Shown here: positions 48,201-59,736 of the stretch, in pieces
Layout: each line of letters opens with the position of its first letter
How positions within the stretch are numbered: the first letter of the stretch is position 1
NCBI GenBank assembly: GCA_020091685.1
Contig: CM034610.1
Location: 11,468,746 to 11,532,745 of the forward strand
Direction of reading: 5' to 3'
DNA from: Lutjanus erythropterus
Taxonomy: Eukaryota; Chordata; Actinopteri; Lutjaniformes; Lutjanidae
Length of the DNA: 64,000 nt
Notes under the pieces: model-generated
The model's input: only the letters and a program-made list of their open reading frames with translations
The model's database searches: none
What the model was told of the DNA's origin: nothing
Program-made: the position numbers and the translations under genes

Positions 48201-48846
48201 GTAAAAATGTTCAGTTATACCCCAATACCAACAATTATTTTATATTTTCTACATGCACAATGTATTGTGATGAATATCCGTTTCACGAGCTGCACGTTTT
48301 TTGACTTCCTGTCAACACTATAGTAACATTAACTTCCCCTACCAACCTAGATATTTTTTCCTTTCATTAGTTACTTCACTTTTCACAGTATGTTGGTATA
48401 TGTTAATAGTATTTAGTGTTTGTTTTGTACAATCTACAACTCTTGACGGGTCAAAATAAACCTTTAATTCACTGTGTTAGATGTGAAAATATCACAGAGA
48501 TGGGAGCAAGACAAAGATTGGACACCAGAGAAGCAGTTAGTATAAGACAATGCAGTGATTGCCGTAATGCTCAAAAACATTATATACAAAACAAACAGTA
48601 AATAATATTAAAAATGTTTACCAAGTTCACTGTGAAAAGTGAACTTACGGATGAAAAATCACTAAGTTTGTAGGCAAAAATAACATTACTATAGTGTGGA
48701 CAGGAAGTAAACAGATGTACAGCATAAAACAGAATTGGATGGCATGTTTGTACCTTGAAGCCAAAGTTCTCAGCAGTGAGGTAGCGACCTTCATGGTTGA
48801 TCAGACCAAACTGCAACTTCAAGGGACGGTTCCCATTAGCAGGCAT
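36205..48846 (-). CDS. fscn2: Fascin-2, retinal/hair-cell actin-bundling protein
   Basis: Fascin-2 cross-links actin filaments in photoreceptor segments and inner-ear stereocilia through four beta-trefoil repeats. Six exons (48754-48846, 47376-48102, 37879-38035, 36898-37019, 36593-36763, 36205-36410) give 491 residues (human 492), with every phase fitting. [35 protein letters not shown] (Ser38 at the site matching fascin-1 Ser39), [36 protein letters not shown] and the end SALWEY are visible. FSCN2 rather than FSCN1 is shown by [42 protein letters not shown] and [11 protein letters not shown]. One intron (651 bases) splits residues 31 and 32 inside the first repeat. In human, as I know it, this region is one exon. 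The 9.3-kb intron 2 carries a Kolobok-like element. Fish may have two fscn2 copies; I cannot say which this is. Confidence 0.96.
36593..36763 (-). CDS. fscn2: fscn2 exon 5
   Basis: [19 protein letters not shown], then [18 protein letters not shown] and GAYHIKG. Donor GTCAGG is less usual but keeps the frame. Confidence 0.94.
36898..37019 (-). CDS. fscn2: fscn2 exon 4
   Basis: [20 protein letters not shown], then [16 protein letters not shown]. The opposite strand of the exon includes a CTCF-like core (near 36971). Confidence 0.95.
37020..37878 (-). other. fscn2: fscn2 intron 3
   Basis: 859 bases. About 37300-37450 resembles an old repeat (GGCTCCCAACCTTTATCC... GACCTCTTTGCTAAG). Nothing else is recognised. 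Confidence 0.7.
37879..38035 (-). CDS. fscn2: fscn2 exon 3
   Basis: [18 protein letters not shown], then [20 protein letters not shown], matching human ANQDDELDHETFLM and KKCTFYSSTGGYWTLVTHGG. Ends ATEV with a split codon at GTGAGT. Confidence 0.95.
38204..39344. mobile_element. Non-autonomous Kolobok/T2-like element with TTAA duplication
   Basis: The left end is TTAA then AGGGACAGTTCGCCCCAAAA. The right end is ...TTTTGAGATGAACTGTCCCT then TTAA (38200-38203 and 39345-39348). The terminal inverted repeats continue inward for hundreds of bases: ATAATGCATTTAGATGGCA on the left matches ATAATGGAACTAGATGGCA in the complement of the right. TTAA targets with AGG termini fit Kolobok/T2 elements. No transposase is encoded. 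Confidence 0.8.
40905..41180. repeat. Dispersed teleost repeat
   Basis: Contains GAGTGTGTAGGATTTAGGATG, ATGTTTTCATTAGTGTAAAA and GTGTTTTCATTACCTTAGGA, a phrase order I recognise from a repeat common in fish introns. There is only one copy in the window. Confidence 0.5.
43520..44545. repeat. TTTAAA-rich old repeat flanking an AGCTAGC array
   Basis: The left side (TGGTTTAAATTTAAATTATG, GTTGCACCAAAACTTTAAAC) and right side (TTAAACCTAGTTTAACTAA, CACCTTTGTTGGTGCAACCC) look like opposed copies of one sequence. The centre, about 43985-44270, repeats ACTTTTTAGCTAGCTAGCAA every 45-60 bases with drift. Confidence 0.45.
45195..45225. repeat. (GA)n microsatellite
   Basis: An uninterrupted AG run of about 15 units. 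Confidence 0.95.
46362..46374 (+). promoter_or_regulatory. ZNF143/STAF-type motif in fscn2 intron 2
   Basis: ACTACATTACCCA, identical in its core to the motif near the faap100 start. No promoter is evident around it, so it may come from a repeat. Confidence 0.35.
47376..48102 (-). CDS. fscn2: fscn2 exon 2
   Basis: Acceptor TCTCTCAG, begins [12 protein letters not shown] and ends NGRYVSIRQ plus one base before GTAGGA. It contains most of trefoils 1 and 2. The end lies at the same RQG position as the first exon boundary of human fascins. Confidence 0.96.
48103..48753 (-). other. fscn2: fscn2 intron 1, inside trefoil 1
   Basis: 651-base phase-0 intron between Lys31 and Val32, GTACAA to CTCAG. 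Nothing else is recognised in it. Confidence 0.85.
48754..48846 (-). CDS. fscn2: fscn2 exon 1 (start codon)
   Basis: [17 protein letters not shown] to AENFGFK, 31 residues, phase 0, donor GTACAA. The ATG follows GTGAAG, a good context. Confidence 0.92.
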
Positions 48847-50002
48847 CTTCACCTGTGGATTCAGGAACGTGAGAGGAAGAGGGACAACAAGGGGAGAGAC
48901 AAGTTTGGGATGGGGGAAAGAGTGGGAAAGGAGAAAGAGAAGGGTAAGTAGACATAACATGGGATGCAGGAGTGGGGATATGCGTATTAAAAGGGGTGGA
49001 ATTAAGGTTTTTTAAAGAGGTGAGGAATAAGGAAGGAGATGAAGTCATGGGGAATGATGAAATGAGAAAGTCTTAAAGACAGGAAATCAATTCATTAAGG
49101 TACAGTATATAAAGCACTCCCAAGACCACAAATTCCTTCCCCCGCCCATGGCTTCATTATACATTTTTCCAGCTACAGCCTCCTAATTTACTTACTGTGG
49201 TTTTGTGGCTTCCCCTCTGCAGTTTCTGCGGCTCTAATTCCAGCTCCCAGATTTAAGAGGCTTCTTTCACCAAGCGTCCTCTTGTAATTCTTTCTCTCTC
49301 CTCCTCTCTCCTTCTCTTGCTGGCTCCCACGTTCAGTTGATCGGGTCTCCCGGCTCCCCTCCACCACCGCTGCCTCTCCTCAGTCTAATCAGGTTAGAGG
49401 CAGCAAAGACATGAGTCAACCTTGATCTCTCTTTAGTCCGGATTCCAGCGTCAACCTCTCTTTCTCTGTAGACTAATTTTGATCTCGACTGCTTATCTCC
49501 ACTTCTGCAGTCCGAACTGCTCTCACTCACTCCTGTTCTTGCTTGACTTGTTATTCACCCTGAAGGCTCAATCACCTGGTCCCCCCTGACTAAACCTCCC
49601 TGAGCTGTTTTGGTCCCTCCTTTGGCTCCGATGCTCTGACCCTCCTCCTCACCTTCCTTGAAGTCCAGGTTCCTTGATTGTCAGACAGAAGTTTGATCAG
49701 CGAAGAAGAACATCCTCAGCGGTCCTGCAAATTTTATGGTAGCACATTGAAGGACTCCTTCACTCTTTGCCTAAACATAAGCCGTCCATCACAACCGAAC
49801 TCTGCAACAAAGGGTGCTTGCCTCTGTAATCTTAAGCCTCTCCCTGTCGCTTTTTCCTCCCATCCTCTCCTTCTCTCCCTCTGCCTTTCTCTAACCTGCC
49901 ATGTGTATAATCCTGCCTTTCTCTGCCTCTGTGCTTTATTCTGAGCTCCTGCACTTCGCCTCTTTCTGTGACACATAAAGACAGGTAAGTAGAAACAATG
50001 CA

Positions 50003-50029
50003 TACACACACACACACACACACACACAG
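50003..50029. repeat. (CA)n microsatellite
   Basis: CA run of about 12 units. Confidence 0.9.
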
Positions 50030-50475
50030 CCGGGTAACCAGAGCACTCCCCATGCCTTTGGGGTAGTTGCCTGAGTGCGGCTCCACTTACTTGCCTATGC
50101 TGAGGGTTTAGTTACACACCTTCTCTGATTGCAAGCTCTCTGGGTCACTTTTAATGGGAAATGTGTCCAACAGGCCGAGGGAGTCGGACTTTACATCTGA
50201 ATTTGTGAGACAGGAGAAGGGAAAGGAGATGACGTGTGTTGTAAAGGCAACGATAATAAGCTAATCAACATATGGGGTTTTGAATGAATGTGTGTGTGCA
50301 GTGTGTGAGTGTGTGAGTCTGTGTGTGAGTGAGTGAGTAATCAACCATGCCAATCAGCCTATTATAAGTCTTCTTTGTGGAGTAAACAGACGTGTCTGTT
50401 CCTGAATCCATCTAATCCTCAACCCAATCATCCCAACCTGGCTAATCTATCGGCACTACTGCCCCTCCCTGCTTC

Positions 50476-50478
<3 letters not shown>

Positions 50479-50527
<49 letters not shown>
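50479..50527. repeat. (CA)n microsatellite, about 24 units
   Basis: Uninterrupted CA run, the longest dinucleotide repeat in the window. Confidence 0.95.
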
Positions 50528-50529
<2 letters not shown>

Positions 50530-53139
50530 CCCTCTGTTTGTCGATGGCTATAAACACACACATAGACTCACTGACCCACAGCAACATACATGTCATCCCC
50601 ACACACACACAGGCACGCACAAAGGTCAGAGGAGGGTCCTAGGGTTCATAGCAAACACCACCCACCCAAAGATTTACTCCTCCTGACCCAGACTTGAACT
50701 GCTGCGCTTTACGCAAAATGTGATAAACAATGCGTGACGCACACACACTAACACAGATACAGAAGGACACGAGTGCTGTAATTGAGTGTGTGAACACTAA
50801 ACAGATGAACATCCCACATCTCTGAGATGCTGACTTGACCTGTTACAACTCTGAAACTTTGCTGTAATGAAGCTACATTTAAGGACCTTAAGGACCTAGT
50901 TTTATTCCACAGTATGTAACTATTATTAGACAATAAAAAGACAGAAATATATTAGTGGCATTTCATTATTGTCTTAATATGATCACTTTAGATAGGAACC
51001 TTATATATCCTTCATATTTTCCTCAAACCAACACTGGGATCACAGCTGAATCCAAACCTGTGGCCAGTTGTCAGTGTTAATATTAATTAGTGTTATAATA
51101 ATTCTTGTTTGACTTGTTGCTGTAATGCAATAGGCACTGGGTTTGCTCTCTCTTTTTTAATTATGACAATATGTAAATGCTGTTTTTTCATAACAAAGTG
51201 TTTTATTTTGAAGAGAATTTCAAAGACCTAGAGATGATTCATACCAAGTGTGCCATATCTTTTTTAACTGAGGGCAAATGACAATGGAAAATGTTCATTA
51301 AAATGCTGATTTTTCACATTTGAGTTGTAGAAATCAACTGTTGATATCTAAATGAAAATATGTTTACACTGAATTTCTTCAAAAACTTGTCATAAAAATT
51401 ATGACAAGTAGTTGCACACTAGTTCTGATTGGGTTTTTATATACTTATATACTTATATACTTAATCCTGGTTTCAGAAACCTGGCTGTACACGTGGAGGA
51501 CTAATCAGGATACTGTGGTGTGTAAACACCTTATTCAGTTCTGTGAACCATCTCATAGTGTCTGAGATGGTGGGAAATCAAGACACACCTGCAGGTAGAA
51601 ATTTGGATATTGTTCTGATCATGTATACAGGAATATGAATCACCAGGTGTGTCATTTTCCATGGAAAGATCACAACCTGAATAACATTGAAACCAGGATT
51701 TGACTTGAAACCAGCATTCAAATGCACATGTAAACGTGCGCAATATAAAATGAGGACAGATTTTTTTAATTAAGTATTGCCGTGACATAAACCTGCCCTT
51801 GAAACTGACTGGTACAGTAAAGTGTGCAGCTTTTTGTACAGTAAAATGTGACATTTGGAGCTTGTTTAAAGGATGACTCTGATCTGCAGACATGAGGTCC
51901 AGTACAGTCTGATGTGAACGCTGAAAACTCATCCTCAATGTTTGTGAGTTTTTTTTCTTTTCTTTTAACATGTACAATTCAAATGACTTGACACAAGCTA
52001 TTAAAATTAAACCAGCAAGGGAAATGTAATCACATCAGCCAAAAGGTTGCAGTTCACACCTACTTTATAAAGTCCATCAGGCAGACATGCAAACTCTTAC
52101 TTGGACTTTAACACCAATGACTGATGACCTCACTTGAGCCCTTTTTGTTTTAAAAACAAAAAAGAAGTCAGTGCTCTTTATCAGTTCCTCCAGGGAGTTG
52201 CGCTGTTGTGATTGCAACAATAACTTTTGTCATTGGTATTGACATTTATCAATGCTCTGTGCACTTTTATATTTTATAATTTTGTACTTGCTGTTTTGAG
52301 TTTGAGCTCCAGAAAGACTTTGCTTCTTTGTGGAATACCCTCCAGGTGCACTTCCTCATTTACAAATAAAGCATATTTTGCTAGACCTTTGGTAATTCTG
52401 AGCTTTTTTTTGAAAGCTTACTTAATCCAAAGAGAATGCAGTTTTATTCTCCTCAAAAAATCGCAACTTTTGCTTTTTGCAATGTTCACTTGCTCTCACA
52501 ATTTCATTGCAAAAAACAGCTAAAACACGGCAACATTCATCACAATTTTTTTGTCGTTTTTGGCTGCAACAATCCCCCCAAAAAGCTGCGAAATCCTGGA
52601 GGAACTGCCTTATGTTTAAAACAACTGAAAGTCAGATCCTCACATTTGCATACCTGAATTCTTCATCAGAGAAACGTTCACTTTCTGTTTATTTTCCTTA
52701 TTTATATATAAAGCCACAAAACTACAGACAAACATACATACATACTTAGACACACACATACAAACAGAGACAGACACACAAATAAAAAAAGTCATATACT
52801 GTTATTGTTATCAGTGCTATTATTTTCATTACTATCACTATTATCACTATTACTGTACTTGCTCCTCATATGTATCCTATCCCACGCATCATTAGCTCGC
52901 TCTCTGTGGCCCCCGGGGGCCTGCGTCATCGTCTGCTGATGTGCCTACACTCCTGCTGCTGTCGGCACGGTGACGCCTGTCGATAGCCAACCAGATGTTT
53001 TTTTTTTTTTTCTTTTTTCACCCCTTATTCTGGGACGGTGACTGTGCCAGGTTCACCGTGGCAACCGTGGGATGGTGCTTTAGAAGCCATTACAGCGGTC
53101 CTCTGATGACACTCAAATAGCTATCATTACACCTCCTCC

Positions 53140-53450
53140 AAGGAGACACAGAGGGAGGAGGAGGAGGGAGGGAGGTGAGAGGGGAAAGGAGAGATGAGGC
53201 AGGGAAGGATGGATGGGAAGGGTGAAGGCTAGGAGGAGAGGAAAAAAGAACAAGGAGAAGGAGGTGAAAGAGAGGAAAAGAAGGGGAAAGGTGAGCAGTG
53301 GGAGACGGGTTAAGGGTGTAGGGGAGATGGAGGGAGAATCGGCAAATTACACAGGCAGGCAGGCAGGGATGGGAAACCAAGTTAAAGATATAGAAGGTGC
53401 ATGGAAGAAGGGATGAGAGGGAAGGGGAGTGACGGAGGGAGAGAATGGGG
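53140..53450. repeat. Purine-rich low-complexity tract
   Basis: Long GGAGG, GAAGG and GGGAGA strings on the plus strand with few pyrimidines. Confidence 0.7.
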
Positions 53451-56400
53451 AATTCAAAATGACCGTTTCTGAGTTAACAGCCTCCAGCCTTTTTCTACCC
53501 TATTAAGTTCTATTCTGCCATTACTTGGGACTGCGGGGTGCTGCCTCATACCCCACAGTGTCCTCCCACTCCTACACACACCCCCTCCTACACACGCACA
53601 TCCACAAATACATGCTCTTCCTCAATTTCCTCCTCCAGTCATCCTCTTTTTCGCCCCCTTTTTCCCCTTTAAGTCTTTCTCACATCCCTCCCTCCCTCCT
53701 CGTCCTCTCTCTCTCTCGTCTTCAGTTCAATTCCAGAGGTTGTGAACTGAATGAAAGAGAGATCAGCTGGATCAATCTTTGAGTCCACTGCTTGCCCTTG
53801 TTGTTGCTGTTGCAGAAGCATGCCAAAACAAGCTGTAAGAGCTGAGGTTTCACTGCTGTCTCGCTTTATCTGCTTCCTTTCTCTCTGCCCTGACACAATA
53901 TGAATCTGTTCCAGTGGAAATCAACTCGTGTCAGGACCCAAATTTGTACTTAGGACACAGGGAGTATGCATTACATGTCAACCCGTTTAATTTAATTAAA
54001 GATGACTATTTGAGGACTGGGGTATGCTGGAAAAGAACTACAATGACCATGTCAGAAATCAAAGGGGAAACGAAAAAAAAAAAAAAGAAAACCCAGGATT
54101 TTTTTTTCCCTAATCTGAGTGCTTTCAGACTGCTTTGTCAGAAATGAGATGTAAAGGTACCTATATTAGGGTTAGGATGTAAACTGTCAAAGGTAGATTA
54201 CACAACATTGTTTGTGAACACATCATTCAAAGTTGTCCCCTGCTCAATGAATGAGAGAGAGGGAAAGTGACACAATCTTTACACCAAAAATGAGCATGTC
54301 TATGCATCTGTTTTATCTGTTCTGTTTTGTTTTTTTCTGATATACGTTGCTGGAAAGCCTTAACTGCCATGCCTGTGCAAGAGAGCAAAGAGAAAGGTGT
54401 TTTTAAAAGTGTGTTTGTGTTCAGCTCGCAGTCCTTTTGTAGCTTCTAAGTGAATCTCTGTGGTTTGAAGTTTAGTTTCTCTCCTGCATTGCTGTTTGTG
54501 CTTTGTTTTACTGTTTCATGTTTGCTTTCAGTTGTACAGGAGTTGTGTTAAGTTACTGCTGATGAAAACCCAACATTTCTTGATTGTGCTGCTTCATAGT
54601 AAAAGCTTTTAGATAACAAAATATCAGGGGACTTTTATTGTGGCGACTTTATCTTCAAGCAGGTGCAAACTCCGCTCTGCTGGGCTGATGTGCTGAGTCA
54701 AACCGAGTCAAGTCAAGTCAGCACGAGTGTGGATGGAAAAGCAGCAAAAGAGTCACAGAAGTTACCAACTGAGGTGATAAGCCTTTGTTGCCTCCGCCAA
54801 AATGGGGCAAAAATAGCCTGTCCACTCAGGTTTCATGTTTCCATTGCTGCCATTTGGAATTGGAGTGGATAAACACACATGACTACTGCAGAATCATTTT
54901 ACCCAGGGATGAATGCTGATTATACCCTTTCACACTGAAGACAAAAGCCAGATCTTCATGGAAAAAGGGTGTATAAGAGGCTAGTGAATGAAAGAAGGGG
55001 CTGCAGTCAGCAAGGACCAAGAAGTGATTCGCAGAAATAAAATGTTATTTTCTGATTGTTTGCCAGCGGGTATGTTTTATAGCACAAATAAACACGCTCA
55101 CAACTCTGCATCACGCTGAATTCTATGTGAATACAGCCGAAGTGACGCAAGTCTGCTCTGCCTGTGTGTGTGTGTATCTCTCTCTGCAGCTCTCACAGAC
55201 AGAGAGCATGGCAGATAATGCAATGTAAGTGTCCTCAAAACCCGTGTGTTGTACTGGTTGGGGGCTACACTCCACTACCCAAAGGCTGCTGCCTAGAAAC
55301 TTCCTAAACAGCAAAATATGAGAAAATACGAGGGTACGGTCTGTGCAGACAACAACACACGTCTAGTGGTTCATGAGTGATGACTGAGAAGGATCATTTT
55401 TATATGAGTGTATACACTTTTTTATGTATATAAATATAAAGGCATATGAATCATGGTTATATTTTATTAACAATCTGTCTGTAATAAGAAAGCACAACTT
55501 TCGCAACTTTTGTAAAGACGCTTTTTGCACACCATTCTCTCTCAAGATGGACCAAAGTTGCACAAGTCTCTCCTACCAGCAGTGACATCCCACCTACACA
55601 TTATTCATACAAATAAATCTCTGGTACCCATGACACATTAGAGAAGAACACAGATTTTTAAATAGGACACCTGACCCCAAGAACAACAAAATAATTTTGT
55701 GATTATGGCCACGAAAATGTTCAGCAGATTCACAAGTGGTGTCATTGTGTAAAAAATGAAATACACTTCTGGTAACTATCGGTTAAAGAAAATGCGCCAA
55801 CTTTGCAACCCTAACATTCACATTTTGTCCCATTACTAAAAGGAAACATTTATATCAATGTCGTCTAACATGAGCACAATTATTCAATTAGGAACTAAGC
55901 ACTGCATGTTTTTAATTTGGAGCAATTTTATGGCCTTAATTTTTAAATTTAAAATCATTGTTTTTTTTAGATTGGATCTCTGGTTTTTATTTTACTTTAT
56001 TATATTGCTGTTTATTAATTAACTTTTAAATTTTATTGTTTTATTGTTGAAATTTTTATTCTTGCAATTTTTGTGTTTTTTTTGTCCATGTTGTTTTATT
56101 TTTGCTATATGAAGCACACTGGGCTGCATGTGTGTATGAAACATGTTATATATAAATAAAGCTGAATTGAAGAGTAGGAGTTTGTACTTTTTTGTTTTCT
56201 GAAACAGTTACATCCTGCACACCTGGCAGACTTGCAGTTGTAATTCCGAGAACTACCACTGAGGGGCGGTGTCAGCCTTCTGCTCTGGCTCCTTTATGAG
56301 AACCTTTCCTATATATTTTTTGGAGGTTAAAAAAAGAGAGGCAGAAGAAGATTGATGCTTGGTTTGTCAGTGTTGGTGCCTGTGTGACTGCATAGCGTAG

Positions 56401-56989
56401 GAGGGAAGGACTTTAGTGCTATTTAAAATGGCTGCTTTTAATGTCTGCTTTTGGGGGGACTTTGCAGAAACTGAAAGGCGTCAACAACACGTGAAGCGTT
56501 ATCAACTCTAAAACATCAGTGCAATTAAAACGAGAGGGCTGGGAGGGGAGTGTTTCCCCCTGTTTCAATCATTTCCAGCCACCGAACCTCTGCCATGTAA
56601 CACAGGCTATACATGGCATACAACAGGAGCAGGTTTGACCCCCACTTTTAGAGCCTGGATGTGTGAATGTGGGTTATACCTCACTGCTAAGCATGCATTT
56701 CTCATGTGCTTTTAATCTCATTGGTTTTCTTGCATGCTGATTTGATTATGATCAGGGCTTAAAAAACCTGCTGCAGCGCTGCTCTGCTCGCCCCATGTGC
56801 TCCTCCTGTATAGTACAGTATATTACCCTCGCTTTTCTTTAAATGTGTCTGAAACGAGGCTTTGAAACAGTCCGGATTAACTGATGTATCGCGTTTCTAA
56901 AAACAAACCGCCTCTGAATCATTCATTAATTCACATTTGGCTATTACAGTGCGGGTTTGTGTTTTATGGGCAGAGCTGCTCCTTCCTGT

Positions 56990-57600
56990 GTGGTAGGAAA
57001 GAGTTAATAACAACGGGCTGAACGTGATGAGTGAGGGGATGCTGAGAAAAGCAGCGAGCCAATCCGCGTCGAGATTAACACCTTGCGCGGCCGTGATTGG
57101 CCCAAAGCCCAGCCGTTGTTGTTTGGGACTCAGAACCCACGTGGGGTCACGGACCTTCACTCGAGCTGTCATTGGCTGAGACCCCGCACTCAAGACCCGC
57201 CTCTGGCTGGTTCCGCTGTGTGATTGGCTTCTACCCTCATCCTCTTCCCTCCGTTTCTTCCCGCTTTGTTTTTCCGTCCGAGAGGAAAGGAAATATCCCT
57301 CCACCACCGCCGTCGTCTCTTCATGTCAACCGAGCGGTCCTCTTAACGGCCCGAAAATACGAAAAAACACGATTACTAGATACGATATTTGACTCGACGT
57401 CGACGTCTCTGCGCAAGGAGCTTCCAGTTATTTGTTTTTTTATTGCCAGTTTCCCGCTCTGTCCGTCTCTGCAGCCAGCCGCTTCGCTCTGCCTCTGTAG
57501 GCTACTGGACACACACACACACCCACACACACACCCACACACATACACACACGTGCGCGCTTGTCTTATGTTATATGTGCAATTTTGCAGTGACAGGACC
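56990..57600. promoter_or_regulatory. CpG-rich, CCAAT-rich promoter-like region
   Basis: CpGs are frequent here and rare in the flanks. Four CCAAT boxes occur within about 170 bases: 57059-57063 on plus, and 57096, 57171 and 57223 on minus. Other motifs include CACGTG (57140) and GCGCGGCC. This is the pattern of a housekeeping or developmental promoter. No protein start is recognised on either side, and the open frame across it has no known domain. It ends with CACA runs at about 57511-57552. Confidence 0.5.
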
Positions 57601-57692
57601 ATTAACCTTTAATGAATTAATTATATTACTAAAGATTAACAGGCAAGGGAGCTTAATCAAATTTGGTGTGTGCCAGTGTAGCCTCTGGCCCC

Positions 57693-57693
57693 G

Positions 57694-57748
<55 letters not shown>
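57693..57748. repeat. (ATCT)n microsatellite, 14 units
   Basis: Perfect tetranucleotide run. Confidence 0.97.
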
Positions 57749-58391
57749 AGCCTTTGCATTCTTCATTTTTTGATCATGCGTTCATGCATATGGCATGCAT
57801 TTTGGTAAAATTGTATATTTTTATTTGATCTTGTTATTTCCAGCTTAGCTCCTACAGTAAGTCTAAAATACACTGTGTAGAAACGAGTGTTACACTCATA
57901 CTGTTAATTGCCATTGAAACCCATTCAAACTGCAATTTGTGATCTCACTTCCATTAAAGCACAATACATGCATTTTATTATATCTGGGTGTCAATCTGGG
58001 CTTTTGCCTTGGAATTGATAATTTTTACTACTCTCCACCAGATGGCATCATTTTGACCATATTTGGCATATGAAGAAAAACATGCTATTTCCACTAGATG
58101 GCACTGTCACATTTTCCCCCCTCTGTACTTGTGTTTGTTTGTATGTATGCATGTGTGTGTAGTGTCTGCATGACCTTATAACCTTATGAGCAAAGGGCTA
58201 GTGGTTTTCAAGTGGCACTGGTTTCATGCACTCTGTTTCATGTGTAGTTTTTGTGCAGAAGTTCAAAGCCCCTCTAAAGATTACTTTGTATAAATGCACA
58301 CCACACACACCTACACAGAGGTCCATACACACAAGCGTGCACTGCTTCAAATAAATTAAAACTTGGGGCATCTTGGGGCAAACTCTGTTCG
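57749..58391. other. Upstream flank of the piggyBac gene
   Basis: Non-coding. Two CTCF-like motifs lie at 58035-58047 (CCACCAGATGGCA) and 58091-58104 (CCACTAGATGGCAC). The transposon's left end should lie here or just before. A TTAA at 57912 begins TTAATTGCCATTGAAACCC, but I could not match it to the right side. Confidence 0.5.
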
Positions 58392-58475
58392 TTGAGTTGT
58401 TTACACAGCTGTGAATGCAGCCAAAAAGTTTATGAAATTGCAACCTGTGGAACTAGTCATTTCTTACCTGGCAAG

Positions 58476-59736
58476 ATGGAGACACAAGAGGAACAAGAGG
58501 AGGAAGTGCAGGAACCTTTGGACACAGTGGTAAAGTCTGATTCCGATAGTGAGCAAGAGGAATCTGACATAGAAGAGCAAGAGGAATACAAACCTGTGTC
58601 TGAATCCTCCTCTGAGAGCTCGGATGTGTCCTCTGACAGTGGGGAAGGTGAGACAGCAGAGGCCACAGGATGGACTTCCAGAAGTGGGGAAATTCAGTGG
58701 GCCCCCACAAACACCGATACGCAGCGATATACTCCTGTACCCACTGGAATGGTACAGGGACCCACCCGTTACGCCACCGCCAGAATCAGCAGCCTGGTCG
58801 ACAGCTTCAATTTGTACATCACCGATGACATTCTGAAGCTGATCACAGACCACACAAACCTGAAGGGGAGACGTAAAATTGCAAACTGGAAGGACATTGA
58901 TGCCACCGACCTGCGGGCATACATCGGGCTGCTGCTGCTGGCTGGGGTATACCGGTCGCGCCATGAGTCAACGCTCAGCCTGTGGGATGACCACACTGGC
59001 CGGGCCATCTTCCGGGCCACCATGAGTCAGGACACATTCAGGCTAATCAACACCTGCCTGCGTTTTGAAGACAGGCTGTCTCGATCGCAGCGTCTGAAAG
59101 AGAACAAGCTGGCTGCATTCAGAGACATATGGGAGATGTGGACCACTCGCCTCCCGCTCCTCTACAACCCAGGCAAGGACGTCTGTGTGGACGAGCAGCT
59201 GGTCCCATTCCGAGGCCGCTGCTCCTTCCGTCAATACATCCCAAAAAAGCCTGCCAAATACGGAATCAAGGTTTGGGTGACCTGTGATGTGGATACCTCT
59301 TATGCATGGAGGATGTCTATTTATACGGGGAAACAGGCTGGCGCTCCGCCGGAGAAGCAACAGGGGAAGAGGGTTGTCCTCGAGATGACAGAGGGGCTCA
59401 GAGGTGTCACCGTCACCTGTGACAATTTCTTCACGTCCTTTGCCCTGGCAGAGGAGCTGCTCCAGAGGAAGGTGGCTCTGGTCGGCACCATCCGGCACAA
59501 CAAACCAGAGCTTCCTCCGCAGCTCCTGCAAGTGAAGGGGAGAGCTGTGCTCTCCTCCATGTTTGCTTTCACTAGGACACATACAGCGGTCTCTTATGTG
59601 CCAAAACGGGGGAAGAACGTGCTGCTCATCAGCACCAAACACCGGGAGGCGGTGGTGAGCAGCGAGGAGAAGAAAAAGCCGCAAATAATTTGCGACTACA
59701 ACCACTGCAAGGGAGGTGTCGACAACCTAGATAAGG
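58476..59736 (+). CDS. piggyBac transposase exon 1
   Basis: METQEEQEEEVQEPLD to KGGVDNLDK, phase 0, donor GTATGT. Contains all four conserved aspartates and is noticeably richer in G+C than its surroundings. Confidence 0.9.

Larger units (their letters stand above)
48847..56990. other. Gap upstream of fscn2, no gene seen
   Basis: No coding exon is recognised. The first few hundred bases should contain the fscn2 promoter and 5' UTR. The gap holds CA microsatellites, pyrimidine-rich tracts (about 49240-49330 and 49850-49900), a purine-rich tract (about 53140-53450) and AT-rich single-copy sequence. Open frames here are low-complexity or short. Confidence 0.6.

Noticed and set aside
36205-48846. 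Calling the fascin gene fscn1
   Set aside because: [24 protein letters not shown] and [11 protein letters not shown] are fascin-2 features.
50333-50686. 117-codon open frame
   Set aside because: Mostly translation of the CA microsatellite.
57097-57612. 171-codon open frame across the CpG-rich region
   Set aside because: No recognisable domain. It runs through CACA repeats and overlaps another long frame on the opposite strand, which is what CpG-rich, stop-poor DNA produces.
57602-57640. TTAACCTTTAATG as the left end of the piggyBac element
   Set aside because: It resembles TTAACCCTTTGAATG at 60987 only over the first dozen bases, and the sequences diverge at once afterwards.
58392-58475. 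Upstream start for the piggyBac transposase
   Set aside because: The codon at 58392 is TTG. The first ATG in frame, in a good context, is 58476.
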